Shown here: positions 15,677 to 24,878 of the stretch, in pieces
Layout: every line of letters begins with the position of its first letter
Numbering within the stretch: position 1 is the stretch's first letter
Source: a bacterium
Lineage (GTDB): Bacteria > Chloroflexota > Dormibacteria > UBA8260 > Bog-877
NCBI GenBank assembly: GCA_021791345.1
Contig: JAJYWT010000061.1
Location: 1 to 58,044, forward strand
Reading direction: 5' to 3'
Length of the DNA stretch: 58,044 bases
Program-made: the position numbers and the translations under genes
Notes under the pieces: generated by a model
The model's database searches: none
What the model was told of the DNA's origin: nothing
The model's input: the letters and a program-made list of their open reading frames with translations, nothing else

Positions 15677-17494
15677 TCAGGCCGCCCCGGGCACGTCCGG
15701 CCCGCCTGCCATCCGCGCCAGCTCCCTGTCTGCGAGCTCGGGGTCGAGCTTGCGGAACAGTGCCTCCGGCGGGCCGATCGGCCGCCCCGCGGGAACGCGC
15801 TGGGGGCTCCAGGAGCAGGCGGCGGTCCCGGCCGGGGTGGTCAGGACGAGATGTGGGTCGGCGGGGTCAGCCCCGGAGGCGACCAGCTCCGGCAGGGGAG
15901 TCAGGGTCCCCGGGTCGCCCAGCATGGCGTGGAGCCGCTGCGAGGTGAAGGGAAGGAAGGGGGCGAACATGACCCTGAGGTTGGCGATGCACTGCACGGC
16001 GGTGAACAGGACCGTGGCGGCCCGAGTCCGGTCGCTCTTGATGAGCCGCCAGGGCTCCATCTCACCCAGGTACTGGTTGACCGCGGCCGCCAGCCCCATG
16101 ACTTCGCCAAGCGCCGTCTTGAAGTGGCATCCCGCGATCAGCTCGCCGACCGTCGCGTAGCCGCCGTCCACCTGTTCCAGCACGAGCCGGTCCGGCGGCT
16201 GCAGCTCGCCAGGCTCGGGCACCTGCTCGAAGTGGCGCGCGCACAACGTGAGGGTGCGCTGCACCAGGTTGCCCCAGGTCGCCACCAGCTCGTCGTTGTT
16301 CCGGCGGATGAACTCGGCCCAGGTGAAGTCGGTGTCCTGGGTCTCGGGGCCGGCGGCGGTCAGGTGATACCGCAGGGGATCCGGGTCGTAGCGCTCCAGA
16401 AAGTCCCGAACCTCGATCGCCACGCCGCGGCTGTGGGAGAACTTCTGTCCCTCCTGGGTCAGGAACTCGCTGCTGACGACGTTCTCCGGCAGGACCAGGG
16501 GCGGGTGCCCAGGGCCCCCGCCAAACGATCCGCCGGATCCGTAGCCCATCAGCATGCTCGGCCAGATGATCGAATGGAAGACGATGTTGTCCTTGCCCAT
16601 GAAGTAGAAGTGACGGGCTCGGGGATCCTGCCACCAGCTCCGCCAGGACTCCGGCTCACCGCGCAGCAAGGCCCACTCGATGCTGGCGGAGAGGTAGCCG
16701 ACCACCGCGTCGAACCACACGTAGATGCGCTTGTCCGACCGCTCTTCGAAGCCCTCGACGGGCACCCGGATGCCCCAGTCAAGGTCGCGAGTGACGGCCC
16801 GGGGACGGAGCTCCGCCAGCAGGTTGGCGGAGAAGGACCGGACGTTGCTGCGCCAGTCCTGCTTGCTCGCCAGCCATTCCGCCAGCCGGTCGGCGAATGC
16901 CGGCAGATCCAGGAACAGGTGCTCGGACTCGCGGAACACCGGGACGGTCCCGTCGATCCGGGACCGCGGGTCGATCAGGTCCTGGGGGTCCAGCATCCGG
17001 CCGCAGTTGTCACACTGGTCGCCGCGGGCGGAGGAGTAGCCGCAGTGCGGGCAGGTCCCCTCGATGTAGCGATCCGGCAGGGTGTGGCCGGTGGTGCTGG
17101 AGAAGGCGCCCATCTGGGTTCGTCGCAGCAGGTATCCCTTGTCATAGAGGGTGCGGAATACGTCGCGCACGACCCGCTCGTGGTTCTTGGTCGTGGTCCT
17201 TGTGAAGAGGTCATAGCTGAGCCCCAGCCGCTGGAGGTCCTCGGCGATCACCCGGCTGTAGCGGTCAGCGATCTCGCGGGGGGTCACCCCCTCCCGGTCG
17301 GCGGCCACCAGGATCGGGGTCCCATGCTCGTCGGTGCCGCTCACCATGAGCACCGACGATCCCAGCAGGCGGTGGTAGCGCGCGAACACGTCCGAGGGCA
17401 CCCCGAACCCGGCCACATGTCCGATGTGTCGGGGGCCGCTGGCGTACGGCCAGGCGACGGCCACGAGGATGCGGTTGGGACCTGGGGAACTCAA
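15677..17494 (-). CDS. metG: Methionyl-tRNA synthetase
   Basis: About 605 aa. Class I synthetase that charges tRNA-Met. HIGH motif intact (GPRHIGHV); a four-Cys zinc knuckle is present (CPHCG ... CDNCG). The KMSKS loop reads KFSHS, so the second lysine is His; variants at this loop are known in some MetG groups. No C-terminal EMAP/Trbp111 tRNA-binding domain. TTG 17494 places the conserved [12 protein letters not shown] near residue 9, as is usual. An in-frame ATG at 17548 would overlap the start codon of the divergent glycosyltransferase (shared GCATGC) and is less likely. Confidence 0.93.
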   Translation of the reverse strand: MSSPGPNRILVAVAWPYASGPRHIGHVAGFGVPSDVFARYHRLLGSSVLMVSGTDEHGTPILVAADREGVTPREIADRYSRVIAEDLQRLGLSYDLFTRTTTKNHERVVRDVFRTLYDKGYLLRRTQMGAFSSTTGHTLPDRYIEGTCPHCGYSSARGDQCDNCGRMLDPQDLIDPRSRIDGTVPVFRESEHLFLDLPAFADRLAEWLASKQDWRSNVRSFSANLLAELRPRAVTRDLDWGIRVPVEGFEERSDKRIYVWFDAVVGYLSASIEWALLRGEPESWRSWWQDPRARHFYFMGKDNIVFHSIIWPSMLMGYGSGGSFGGGPGHPPLVLPENVVSSEFLTQEGQKFSHSRGVAIEVRDFLERYDPDPLRYHLTAAGPETQDTDFTWAEFIRRNNDELVATWGNLVQRTLTLCARHFEQVPEPGELQPPDRLVLEQVDGGYATVGELIAGCHFKTALGEVMGLAAAVNQYLGEMEPWRLIKSDRTRAATVLFTAVQCIANLRVMFAPFLPFTSQRLHAMLGDPGTLTPLPELVASGADPADPHLVLTTPAGTAACSWSPQRVPAGRPIGPPEALFRKLDPELADRELARMAGGPDVPGAA

Positions 17495-17546
17495 GACCTG
17501 ACCGATGGTATCCGGTGGCGGCTCCTGAAGGTGGAACAATGCGCGC

Positions 17547-18620
17547 ATGCCCTACCAGCCCCGGGTGCTGCTGGCGATCGCCGACAGCTCCCGCACCGGC
17601 GGCCCCGAGCATGTCCTCACCCTGGGTCGTGAGCTGCTCCGCGCGGGCTGGCAGGTGGCGGTCGCCGCCCCTCCGGGCGATCTGCTCTCACGGTGCCAGG
17701 CGCTGGGGATGCCCAGCTTCGCGGTCGGCGCCACGGGAAAGGACCTGGCCGCAGCCCCGATCCGCCTGCGCCGGCTGGCGCGGCGCTATCACGCCGACCT
17801 GGTGCATACCCACGGCCTGCGGGCGGGGTGGATCGCTCAGCGCGCCCACCTACCGTTTCCCTGGGTGCACACCCACCACCTGGACGCCTGGTTCACCGCC
17901 AGCCGGCTGCGCAGGACCCTACATCGGCGCGAGCTCCGCGCCATCGGCCAGCGCGCGCGGCTGCAGATCGCGGTCTCCCAGTCGGTGTTCGGATTCGTCA
18001 CCGAGGGGATCGGCATCCCCACCGAGAGGGTCCGATTGGTGCCCAACGGGATAGATCCCCTGCTGCCCCGATTGCGCGAGCGCCCGTCGGCGGCCAGGGT
18101 CGGGGTGCTGGCCAGCCTCATCCCCAGCAAAGGGGTGGACCTGGCGGTCATGGCGCTGGCCACACCGGCGGGCCGGGGGCTGTCGCTGACCGTGGGGGGA
18201 GCAGGGCCGGAGCTTCAGAGCCTGCTGGACCTGGCGGAGCGTCTGCAGGTGGCGGGGCGGGTCGACTTCGTCGGTTCGGTCACCGACCGGCAGCGATTCT
18301 TCGACGATTGCGACGTGGTCTGGGTGCCCTCGCGGGCCGAGCCGTTCGGGCTGGTCGCCTGCGAGGCCATGAGCGCCGGGCTCCCCGTGGTCGGGACCCG
18401 GGTCGGTGGCCTGCCGGAGATCCTGGACCCGCCGCGCGCCGGGGCGCTGGTCGCCCCCGCCAATCCCACCGCGCTGGCCAGCGTCACCAGCGCACTGCTG
18501 GCCGATGGGGAACGTTACCGGCGGCTCTCCCAAGCCGGTCCGGAGCGGGTCCGCGCGCGCTACTCGGCCGCCCGGATGGCCGCCCTGACGAGGGGCGTCT
18601 ACCGAGAGGTGCTGGGCTGA
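17547..18620 (+). CDS. GT4-family glycosyltransferase
   Basis: 357 aa, GT-B fold. The N-terminal Rossmann half begins [36 protein letters not shown] and [10 protein letters not shown] follow. The C-terminal nucleotide-sugar half has [30 protein letters not shown] and the family motif [35 protein letters not shown] (E-x7-E type). Sugar and acceptor unknown. Cytosolic or membrane-surface enzyme. It is divergent from metG, with little room for promoters, and ends 10 nt from the convergent nfuA stop. Confidence 0.88.
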   Translation: MPYQPRVLLAIADSSRTGGPEHVLTLGRELLRAGWQVAVAAPPGDLLSRCQALGMPSFAVGATGKDLAAAPIRLRRLARRYHADLVHTHGLRAGWIAQRAHLPFPWVHTHHLDAWFTASRLRRTLHRRELRAIGQRARLQIAVSQSVFGFVTEGIGIPTERVRLVPNGIDPLLPRLRERPSAARVGVLASLIPSKGVDLAVMALATPAGRGLSLTVGGAGPELQSLLDLAERLQVAGRVDFVGSVTDRQRFFDDCDVVWVPSRAEPFGLVACEAMSAGLPVVGTRVGGLPEILDPPRAGALVAPANPTALASVTSALLADGERYRRLSQAGPERVRARYSAARMAALTRGVYREVLG

Positions 18621-18630
18621 GCGGCGACGT

Positions 18631-19242
18631 TCACTTCTTGGCGGCCTGATAGTAGGGATTGGCCCCCTGCGCGTGATCGGTGGTGTCGACCACGTCGCGG
18701 AGCTCTGGGAAGCGCTCCAGAATCGTGGCCCTCACCCCCTGCGACAGGGTGACCTCAGCTAGCCCGCACCCCTGGCACCCACCCCCCATCTGGACATACG
18801 CGACCCCGTCGGCCACGTCCAGCAGGCCGATGTAGCCGCCGTGGGAGGCCACCGCCGGGTTGATCTCGGAGTCGAGCAGCTCCTGGACCGCGCGGGCCAG
18901 GGGGTCCGCGTCGGGGTTGTAACTTGTCCGCAGCTCCAGGGCACCGGTCATGGGGTCGGCGTCAACGGTCGAGCCGATCACGTGTCGGGCGATCAACTTG
19001 GGGGCGACGAAGTCGATGTCCTGCTGGCCGCGCACCAGCACCTCGTCCTCGCGGAGCCCGCCGCTCTCCACCAGCGCGAAGCTGAAGGTGAGGCGCTCAC
19101 CCGCCAGCCCCGCCGGCGCCACCGACACCCATGCCTCCGGGTGCCCCTGGCGCTGGCGGAAGCCGCGAATCCGCTCGGCGGCACGTTCGGTCAGGGTCAG
19201 GGTCGGGAGCTCGGCGGTGGTGCCGTCGGGGGAATCGCTCAT
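18631..19242 (-). CDS. Fe-S cluster carrier, NfuA-like
   Basis: 203 aa. The N-terminal half (about 12-105) is an A-type/HesB-like domain without cysteines, as in NfuA. The C-terminal NifU-like domain (about 118-185) carries the cluster-binding pair in GGGCQGCGLAEVTL (CxxC), preceded by INPAVASHGGYIGLLDV. It accepts a 4Fe-4S cluster and passes it to apo-proteins, which could include LeuC, IlvD or LipA-type enzymes. Its ATG is only 17 nt from the divergent ATP-grasp gene start. Confidence 0.88.
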   Translation of the reverse strand: MSDSPDGTTAELPTLTLTERAAERIRGFRQRQGHPEAWVSVAPAGLAGERLTFSFALVESGGLREDEVLVRGQQDIDFVAPKLIARHVIGSTVDADPMTGALELRTSYNPDADPLARAVQELLDSEINPAVASHGGYIGLLDVADGVAYVQMGGGCQGCGLAEVTLSQGVRATILERFPELRDVVDTTDHAQGANPYYQAAKK

Positions 19243-19259
19243 GGGGATAGTCTGACGCT

Positions 19260-20480
19260 ATGAGCCGCCGCGTGCTGCTGGTGCTGCCGACCTCCACCTA
19301 CCGGGCATCCGCCTTCCTCGCGGCCGCGCGCCGACTGGGCCTGGAGGTGGTGGTCGCCAGCGAGGAGCCGTCCACCCTGCGCTCCCTCCACCCGGGAGGT
19401 GAGCTGCTGATCGACCTCAGCCATCCTGAACTCGCCCCGGACCGCCTGGTCGAGCTCCAGGAGGCCGAGGAGATCGCCGCGGTGGTGGCGGCCGACGAGT
19501 CGGGGGTTCTGGTCGCAGCTCACCTCGCCTGGGCCCTGCAGCTGCCCGGCAATCCGCCCGCCGCCGCCGCCGCGACCAGGGACAAGGCGCGGCTACGGGA
19601 CCGGCTCCGATTGGCCGAGATCGCCCAGCCGCGCTGGGCGATCTGGGCACACGAGGACCCGCCGGCATGGGAGCTCTTTCCGGCGGTGCTCAAGCCGCTG
19701 GACCAGGCGGCCAGCCGGGGGGTGGTGCGGGTGAACGCCCCTGTGGAGCTGCCACCCGCCGGAGCGCGCGTACGCCGGCTGCTGGCCGCCGGCTGCGGAC
19801 CGGAACGGGCAGCGGTGCCGCGCCCGCTGCTGGTGGAGGAGTTCGTGCCCGGCCCCGAGGTGGCCGTGGAGGCGCTGATCAGTGGCGGCAATCTCATCCC
19901 CCTGGCGATCTACGACAAGCCGGACCCCCTGGACGGCCCCTACTTCGAGGAGACGATCTACACCGTGCCCACCGTTCTACCCCCAGCTCGGCAGGAGGCC
20001 GTCCGACAGACCGTGGCGGCGGCGGTGGGAGCGCTGGGGCTGACCACCGGCCCGGTCCACGCCGAACTGCGGCTGGGTTGGGATGATCCCGTGCTGATCG
20101 ACCTCGCCTCGCGCTCGATCGGAGGGCACTGCTCCTCGGTGCTGCACTTTCGGCAGGGGCAGACGCTGGAGGAGCTTATCCTGCTGCAGGCGCTCGGCGA
20201 GCCGCTGCCGGATCCGGAGCTGGAGGCCGGCGGCGCCGGGGTGATGATGCTGCCGATCCCCAGGGCCGGCCGGCTGCTGGAGGTCAGCGGCCGGGAGGGT
20301 GCGCTCGCGGTGCCCGGGGTGGAGTCCCTGGAAATCGCGGTTCCCCTGGGAACGAGCATCGCTCCTCCACCCGAGGGCGATCGCTACCTCGGCTTCATGT
20401 TCGCCCGGGGGACGGATGGACCGGATGCTGCCCGGGCGCTGAGGCTCGCCCACTCCCAACTGCGGTTCGAGATCGACTGA
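19260..20480 (+). CDS. ATP-grasp domain enzyme (carboxylate-amine ligase / carboxylase-like)
   Basis: 406 aa. N-terminal pre-grasp Rossmann part (RVLLVLPTSTYRASAFLAAARRLGLEVVVAS), central ATP-grasp region (TRDKARLRDRLRLAEI, FPAVLKPLDQAASRGVVRV, LLVEEFVPGPEVAVEALIS) and metal/ATP-binding residues (GPVHAELRL, PVLIDLASRSIGGHCSS). Such proteins ligate a carboxylate to an amine or thiol using ATP; the substrate cannot be read from sequence. A TAGTCT box lies 6 nt before the ATG, so the transcript is probably leaderless. Confidence 0.75.
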   Translation: MSRRVLLVLPTSTYRASAFLAAARRLGLEVVVASEEPSTLRSLHPGGELLIDLSHPELAPDRLVELQEAEEIAAVVAADESGVLVAAHLAWALQLPGNPPAAAAATRDKARLRDRLRLAEIAQPRWAIWAHEDPPAWELFPAVLKPLDQAASRGVVRVNAPVELPPAGARVRRLLAAGCGPERAAVPRPLLVEEFVPGPEVAVEALISGGNLIPLAIYDKPDPLDGPYFEETIYTVPTVLPPARQEAVRQTVAAAVGALGLTTGPVHAELRLGWDDPVLIDLASRSIGGHCSSVLHFRQGQTLEELILLQALGEPLPDPELEAGGAGVMMLPIPRAGRLLEVSGREGALAVPGVESLEIAVPLGTSIAPPPEGDRYLGFMFARGTDGPDAARALRLAHSQLRFEID

Positions 20481-20512
20481 GCTCAGGGGGCGGCCGCGGC
20501 CGCCCCCTGAGC
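20481..20512. terminator. 32-bp perfect palindrome, bidirectional terminator between convergent genes
   Basis: GCTCAGGGGGCGGCCG followed directly by its exact reverse complement (16-bp arms, no spacer), starting at the base after the ATP-grasp stop codon and ending 3 nt before the gltA stop. Acts as a hairpin on both strands. No T tract. Confidence 0.7.
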
Positions 20513-20515
20513 CGC

Positions 20516-21808
20516 TCAGCCCTCCAGGTGCCGGATGCTCGGCCCCACGTAGAGCTGGCGGGGCCGTCCGATCTTCTGCTCCGAATCGAGCAGTCCCTCC
20601 TCCCAGTGGGCGAGCCATCCGGGGGTGCGACCGATCGCGAAGAGGACGGGGAACATCTCCACCGGGATGCCCATTGCCAGGTAGATGATCCCCGAGTAGA
20701 AGTCGACGTTGGGATACAGCTTGTGGGTGATGAAGTACTCGTCCGCCAGCGCGATCCGCTCCACCTCCAGGGCGATGTCGAGCAGCGGACTGCGCCCGGT
20801 GACCTCGAAGACCTGGTCCGCCACCTTCTTGATCAGCTGGGCGCGGGGGTCGAAGTTCTTGTAGACCCGGTGACCGAAGCCCATGAGCCGGAACTCGCCC
20901 GCCTTGACGCGGCGGATGTAGTCCGGGATGTTCTCGACCTTTCCAATCCTCTGGAGCATCCGCAGCACCTGCTCGTTGGCTCCCCCGTGCAGGGGGCCGT
21001 AGAGAGCTGCGCAGGCGGCCGACATGGCCGCGTAAGGATCGGCCTCGGAGCTGCCCACCAGGCGCATGGTGCTGGTCGAACAGTTCTGCTCATGATCGGC
21101 GTGGAGCACCAGCAGAACGTTGAGCGCATGCTCCAGGACCGGGTTCGGCTGGTACTTCAGCTCGGTGGCCCGCCACATCATGTTGAGGAAGTTGCCCGCG
21201 TAGGAGAGGTCGTCGTCCGGGTATGCGTAGTACAGGCCCATGGCGTGGCGGTAGGCGAAGGCCGCCAGGGTCGGCATCTTGGCGATGAGCCGCACGATCT
21301 GGCGGTGACGCACCTCCGGGTCACGGATCTGCTTGGCCTCCGGGTAGAACGTCGAGAGCGCCGCCACGGAGGAGACCAGCATCCCCATCGGATGGGCGTC
21401 GTGGTGGAAACCGTCGATGAAGTGCTTGATGCTCTCGTGGATGAAGGTGTGGTTGGTGATCTCGGCCTGCCACTGGGCGAGTTCCGCGGCGGAGGGGAGC
21501 TCCCCGTTCAACAGCAGGTAGGCGATCTCCAGAAAGCTCTTGGACTCGGCGAGCTCCTCGATCGGATAGCCGCGATAGCGCAGGATCCCCCGCTCCCCGT
21601 CGATGTAGGTGATCCGGCTCCGGCAGCTGGCGGTGTTCTGGAACGCGGGGTCGTAGCTCATCAGTCCGAAGTCGTCCGCGTCGGTCTTGATCTGGCGAAG
21701 ATCCAGAGTCCGGATCGCTCCGTCGACGATCGGTAGCTCATAGGTCCTCCCCGTTCTGGAGTCGGTGACCGTGAGCTTGTCTTGCGATGCCTCAGCCGCT
21801 GCCGCCAT
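20516..21808 (-). CDS. gltA: Citrate synthase
   Basis: 430 aa. Condenses acetyl-CoA with oxaloacetate at the entry to the TCA cycle. Type II-length protein with an N-terminal beta region (KLTVTDSRTGRTYELPIVDGAI) and DFGLMSYDPAFQNTASCRSRITYIDGE. Catalytic residues lie in LHADHEQNCSTSTMR, GPLHGGANEQVL and FGHRVYKNFDPRA, and the last active-site region is VDFYSGIIYLAMGIP. ATG 21808 is set by AGGAGG 6 nt upstream; the frame stays open further but without family similarity. Monocistronic. Confidence 0.95.
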   Translation of the reverse strand: MAAAAEASQDKLTVTDSRTGRTYELPIVDGAIRTLDLRQIKTDADDFGLMSYDPAFQNTASCRSRITYIDGERGILRYRGYPIEELAESKSFLEIAYLLLNGELPSAAELAQWQAEITNHTFIHESIKHFIDGFHHDAHPMGMLVSSVAALSTFYPEAKQIRDPEVRHRQIVRLIAKMPTLAAFAYRHAMGLYYAYPDDDLSYAGNFLNMMWRATELKYQPNPVLEHALNVLLVLHADHEQNCSTSTMRLVGSSEADPYAAMSAACAALYGPLHGGANEQVLRMLQRIGKVENIPDYIRRVKAGEFRLMGFGHRVYKNFDPRAQLIKKVADQVFEVTGRSPLLDIALEVERIALADEYFITHKLYPNVDFYSGIIYLAMGIPVEMFPVLFAIGRTPGWLAHWEEGLLDSEQKIGRPRQLYVGPSIRHLEG

Positions 21809-21922
21809 CTTGAACCTCCTGCCGAAACCGGGCCAAGCGCGTTGCCCTTGCTGCCTGCGCGCCGGTTCTCCCCTCGCCGCGAGCCGGCGTCCTCCTTGCG
21901 CGCTCATCATCTCGCTTCGCCG

Positions 21923-21948
21923 GCCCCCTACGCGACCTGGTAGGGGGC
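21923..21948. other. Hairpin in the gltA upstream region
   Basis: GCCCCCTAC (21923-21931) and GTAGGGGGC (21940-21948) form a perfect 9-bp stem with an 8-nt loop, 115-140 nt upstream of the gltA start. It may be a 5'-UTR structure or the terminator of the decayed region on the other side. Confidence 0.4.
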
Positions 21949-22876
21949 GCACGCATGAGGTGGGCTCGCGGGCTCGGCCGAAGGGGAGCTTCGTAACCTT
22001 GGGGCCATCCGCTGGGAAAGTCGCTTTCCACCATCCCGCAGCCCAGTCGCAGTGGGCACGGTCACGTGCCGGTATGTCGGGCGCACGTCCCCCCCTGCCT
22101 GCCATGGCCGAAGCGCAGTTGGGGGGCAGCCGTGTGCGCCTGGTTCATCCTGGGCCGCGGCACCACCTCCGAGCAACTCCAGCAGGCAATCCTCTTTGAA
22201 GAGCAGGGTCGAGACGCCGTGTTCGCGGGGCAGGCGCTGCTGAGTTCGAACGCCTGGACCCTGCTGGTGCCGATCGCGGCGCCCACCCAAAGGACTGGCC
22301 TGGGCACCCTCGCGAGCGCGCCGCCCGGGCGGCGCTTCTGGAAGTTTGCGAGCCGGGCGATGTGCATTGACCAACCAGCCTGCGGACGGGCCGATCCGCG
22401 GGTCGCGCTGGGGGAGATGGGCCGCGACCTCCCCATCATGGGGGAGTCCACCGCGCTCAGCAATCGGGCGGAGTTCCTCGGCGAGGGCACCCAGATGACC
22501 CCCGACCCGGGTCGATGAAGCGGGTGGGCCAATGTCACGGCGCACCTGCCCAGCCCGAGGGCCGGCCAGGTCCCCCACCGACGCCGACGAGGTGCGGGGA
22601 TGGCTCGACTTCCCATGGGGATCCCCCGGCTCCGACCCGAAGCCGGAGGCGAGACCCCGGCATCGAACCAGGAGGGGGCGGCCTCGACGCTCAAACCGTG
22701 CCCTGAGGTTGGCGGCGCCTTGTGGCTGGAGCCTCGCTGGGTCGCGGCTCGGACGCGTAACCTCGATCCGGTAGCCATGTGGCTCACGCGACCTCGGACA
22801 TGGGCCGAGTTCGTGCGGTTGGCGGCGTCGCGGCGCGCGGGACCGAGCGAGAAGCCGGCGGCGGCTGGGAGGTGGC
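21949..22876. other. Decayed stretch with no intact gene
   Basis: Between the gltA upstream region and the PiT gene I find no complete gene. The part at 22126-22518 is a luciferase-like oxidoreductase remnant (listed separately). In the same frame further right, about 22690-22790, a short segment (GGALWLEPRW) resembles the C-terminal GATWWLE-type motif of the same family, so a deletion may have removed the middle of one ancestral gene. Confidence 0.4.
22126..22518 (+). pseudogene. Remnant of an LLM-class (luciferase-like) flavin-dependent oxidoreductase
   Basis: The plus frame reads FEEQGRDAVFAGQALL, then NAWTLLVPIAAPTQRTGLGTL and RRFWKFASRAMCIDQ, which follow the family pattern E-E-A-G-W-D-G-V-F, W-x-x-L-A-A-I-A-A-x-T-E-R-I-R-L-G-T, and R-P-W-K-L-A-R-E-x-x-x-x-D. 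Conserved positions have drifted (R for W, Q for E), the N-terminal strand and most of the barrel are missing, and the frame stops at 22518. About 120 residues remain of a family near 300. Read as a pseudogene. Confidence 0.55.
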
Positions 22877-23857
22877 GTGACGGCAGCTGAGATTGGCCTG
22901 CTGGTGCTGGTGGTGGCGTTTGCGACCAGCATCGGTGCCCACTACACCGGTGCCTGTATGGGCATGCCGCATGCTCTTGGAGCCCTCAACCGGCGCCAGG
23001 CCCTGTGGCTCATGGCGCCGCTGGCCCTGCTCGGAGCGGCAGTGGCCAGCCATCCCGTGGAGGCGACGGTCGGGCTCGGGCTCACCCACAACCGGCTGAC
23101 CGAGGGGGACGAGCTCCTGGTGCTCGCCCTGGCCTTCGCCCTCACCACCGCCTACACCCGGGCGCGGGTGCCCACCTCCACCATCCAGCTGCTGGTCTTC
23201 TCCCTGGTGGGGGTTGCCGTGGGGGTCGGTGACCCGGTTGAATGGGGGACTCTCGGACGGCTTGTGATCGTGTGGGTGGCGGCCCCCGTGGGCGCCTTCC
23301 TGCTCGGCCTGCTGGTGACGCTGGCCCTGGCCAGGCTGCCAGCAGGATCACCTATATCGCCAGTCGGCCACCGTTGGCGCCCTGGCCTTCGCGTCGGGCC
23401 CGCCCTGGTTGCGGTCGGGATGTTGGCCTCGTTCACGATGGGGGCGAATGACGTCTCCAACGCCAGCGCGGCCCTGATCGCCACCGGAACCGCCGGCCCC
23501 CTGGTGGCCGGCGTGATCGGAGGGGCAGGCCTGGCGGCCGGCGTGCTGGTCTTCGGAGGCCGACTGTTGCAGAAGGTGGCCTTCGACATAGTGAAGGTAG
23601 ACGCTGTAATGGCGGTTGCCGCCCAGCTGGTGCAGGTGGCGGTAGTGCTCACGGCCGCGGAGTTCGGCTACTTCACCTCGATGAACCAGGCTCTGGTGGC
23701 TGCCATGGCCGGGGCCAGCAGGGCGAGGGGGCAGGGCCGGACGGATCGCCGCGCGCTTCAGGGGATCCTCAAGGGATGGGCGGTCGGCCCGCCGTCGGGC
23801 ATCCTCCTGGGGTGGCTGGCGGCCGTGCTGCTGCGGCACCTCGGCCTCACTGCCTGA
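22877..23857 (+). CDS. PiT-family inorganic phosphate/anion transporter with degenerate first repeat
   Basis: 326 aa, about ten membrane segments. The second half carries the PiT signature GANDVSNASAAL; the first half should carry a matching G-A-N-D-x-A-N-A but reads GAHYTGACMGMPHALGAL, so the duplicated signature is lost there. A central loop (PAGSPISPVGHRWRPG) separates the halves. Family members import phosphate (or sulfate) with H+ or Na+. Altered transport is possible. The GTG start follows GGGAGGTGGC. The next gene starts about 125 nt downstream. Confidence 0.8.
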   Translation: MTAAEIGLLVLVVAFATSIGAHYTGACMGMPHALGALNRRQALWLMAPLALLGAAVASHPVEATVGLGLTHNRLTEGDELLVLALAFALTTAYTRARVPTSTIQLLVFSLVGVAVGVGDPVEWGTLGRLVIVWVAAPVGAFLLGLLVTLALARLPAGSPISPVGHRWRPGLRVGPALVAVGMLASFTMGANDVSNASAALIATGTAGPLVAGVIGGAGLAAGVLVFGGRLLQKVAFDIVKVDAVMAVAAQLVQVAVVLTAAEFGYFTSMNQALVAAMAGASRARGQGRTDRRALQGILKGWAVGPPSGILLGWLAAVLLRHLGLTA

Positions 23858-23982
23858 CCAGCCAGGGCAAACAACCGGCCACTTGGCGGGGCCAGGCACC
23901 AGCCGGGCTCGCCAGAGCGCCTGTGACCGGGTGGATTCTATGGGGACAGCCCCTCACCGTTCCCTGCCCGGACCAAGGCGGT

Positions 23983-24837
23983 GTGGCACTTGCGAGCCCC
24001 ACCACCGGCGCGCGATCTCCCTCCCCATGCCGGGATCGGAGCGAGGTCCTGGAGCGCCTGAAGAATGGAATCCGGGAGGTCACCAGCGGCCGGCGTTGGG
24101 CGGATTGGCTCGCCTTCAGCGGCCACTTCCACCGGTACAGCTTCCACAACCAGATCCTGATCCTGGCGCAGCGTCCCGAGGCGACCTGGGTGGCCGGCTA
24201 TCGGGCCTGGCAGGAGCTGGGGCGTCAGGTCCGCCGCGGAGAGCGGGGCATCGCGATCTTCGCTCCCCTTGCGTCCGGGCCATCGGACCCGGAGGCGTCC
24301 AGGAAGGAGGAAGATTCCTCGACCGTGCGGTTCCGGGTGGTGCGGGTGTTTGACGTTGCCCAGACCGACGGGGCCGACCTACCCCGCCCCCTTCGGGACC
24401 TGATCGGCCAGCGACCCCGCCGCGAACTCGACCGGTTGCTGGATCTGGCCGGGAGCCTCGACTTCGCAGTAGAGCTGGTGGAGTTGCGGGGGGAACGCCA
24501 TGGAGACTGCAGCCACGCGCTGCGGCGCATCCGGGTGGACCCGCGGCTGGCCCCCGCCCAGCTGACCAAGACACTCTGCCACGAACTGGCTCACGCGCTG
24601 CTCCACGGTGCGGACTTCCGGGGTGGCCGCCAACTCGCCGAGCTCGAGGCCGAGAGCGTCGCCTTCGTGGTCTGCCACGAGCTGGGCATTGACAGCTCCG
24701 ATTACAGCTTCGGGTACCTCGCCAGCTGGGCCGGTGGCGGCGACCGGGCGGTGGCGGAGATCACCACCGCCGGCCAGCGGATCTCGATGGCCGCCGGCGT
24801 CATTCTGGACGGGCTCAGGGCTGGCGGGGCGGGCTGA
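23983..24837 (+). CDS. ArdC-like N-terminal domain fused to ImmA/IrrE-type metallopeptidase
   Basis: About 284 aa from GTG 23983 (AAGG 6 nt upstream); GTG 23923 is possible. The N-terminal part WADWLAFSGHFHRYSFHNQILILAQRPEATWVAGYRAWQELGRQVRRGERGIAIFAP matches the ArdC-type ssDNA-binding domain of plasmid antirestriction and primase proteins. The C-terminal part has CHELAHALLHG, a zinc peptidase HExxH motif, with a later Glu-rich helix (ELEAESVAFVVCHELG). This pairing occurs in proteins of plasmids and integrated elements. Here it is chromosomal between a transporter and a two-component gene, with no other mobile gene beside it. Substrate unknown. Confidence 0.8.
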   Translation: MALASPTTGARSPSPCRDRSEVLERLKNGIREVTSGRRWADWLAFSGHFHRYSFHNQILILAQRPEATWVAGYRAWQELGRQVRRGERGIAIFAPLASGPSDPEASRKEEDSSTVRFRVVRVFDVAQTDGADLPRPLRDLIGQRPRRELDRLLDLAGSLDFAVELVELRGERHGDCSHALRRIRVDPRLAPAQLTKTLCHELAHALLHGADFRGGRQLAELEAESVAFVVCHELGIDSSDYSFGYLASWAGGGDRAVAEITTAGQRISMAAGVILDGLRAGGAG

Positions 24838-24878
24838 CCGTCCGGCGAAGACCTCGGTTCGCGCTATCGTGACGCCCG

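Noticed and set aside
16431..16445. KFSHS instead of KMSKS in MetG as a sign of inactivity
   Set aside because: The second lysine of this loop is variable in some MetG groups and all other motifs are intact, so the enzyme is probably active.
22660..22690. tRNA-like T-loop (GGTTCGATGCC on the minus strand)
   Set aside because: No cloverleaf, anticodon arm or acceptor stem can be drawn around it.
22062..22787. Long minus-strand open frame in the gltA-PiT gap
   Set aside because: It lies antisense to the luciferase-like remnant, which has real family motifs; the minus product has none.
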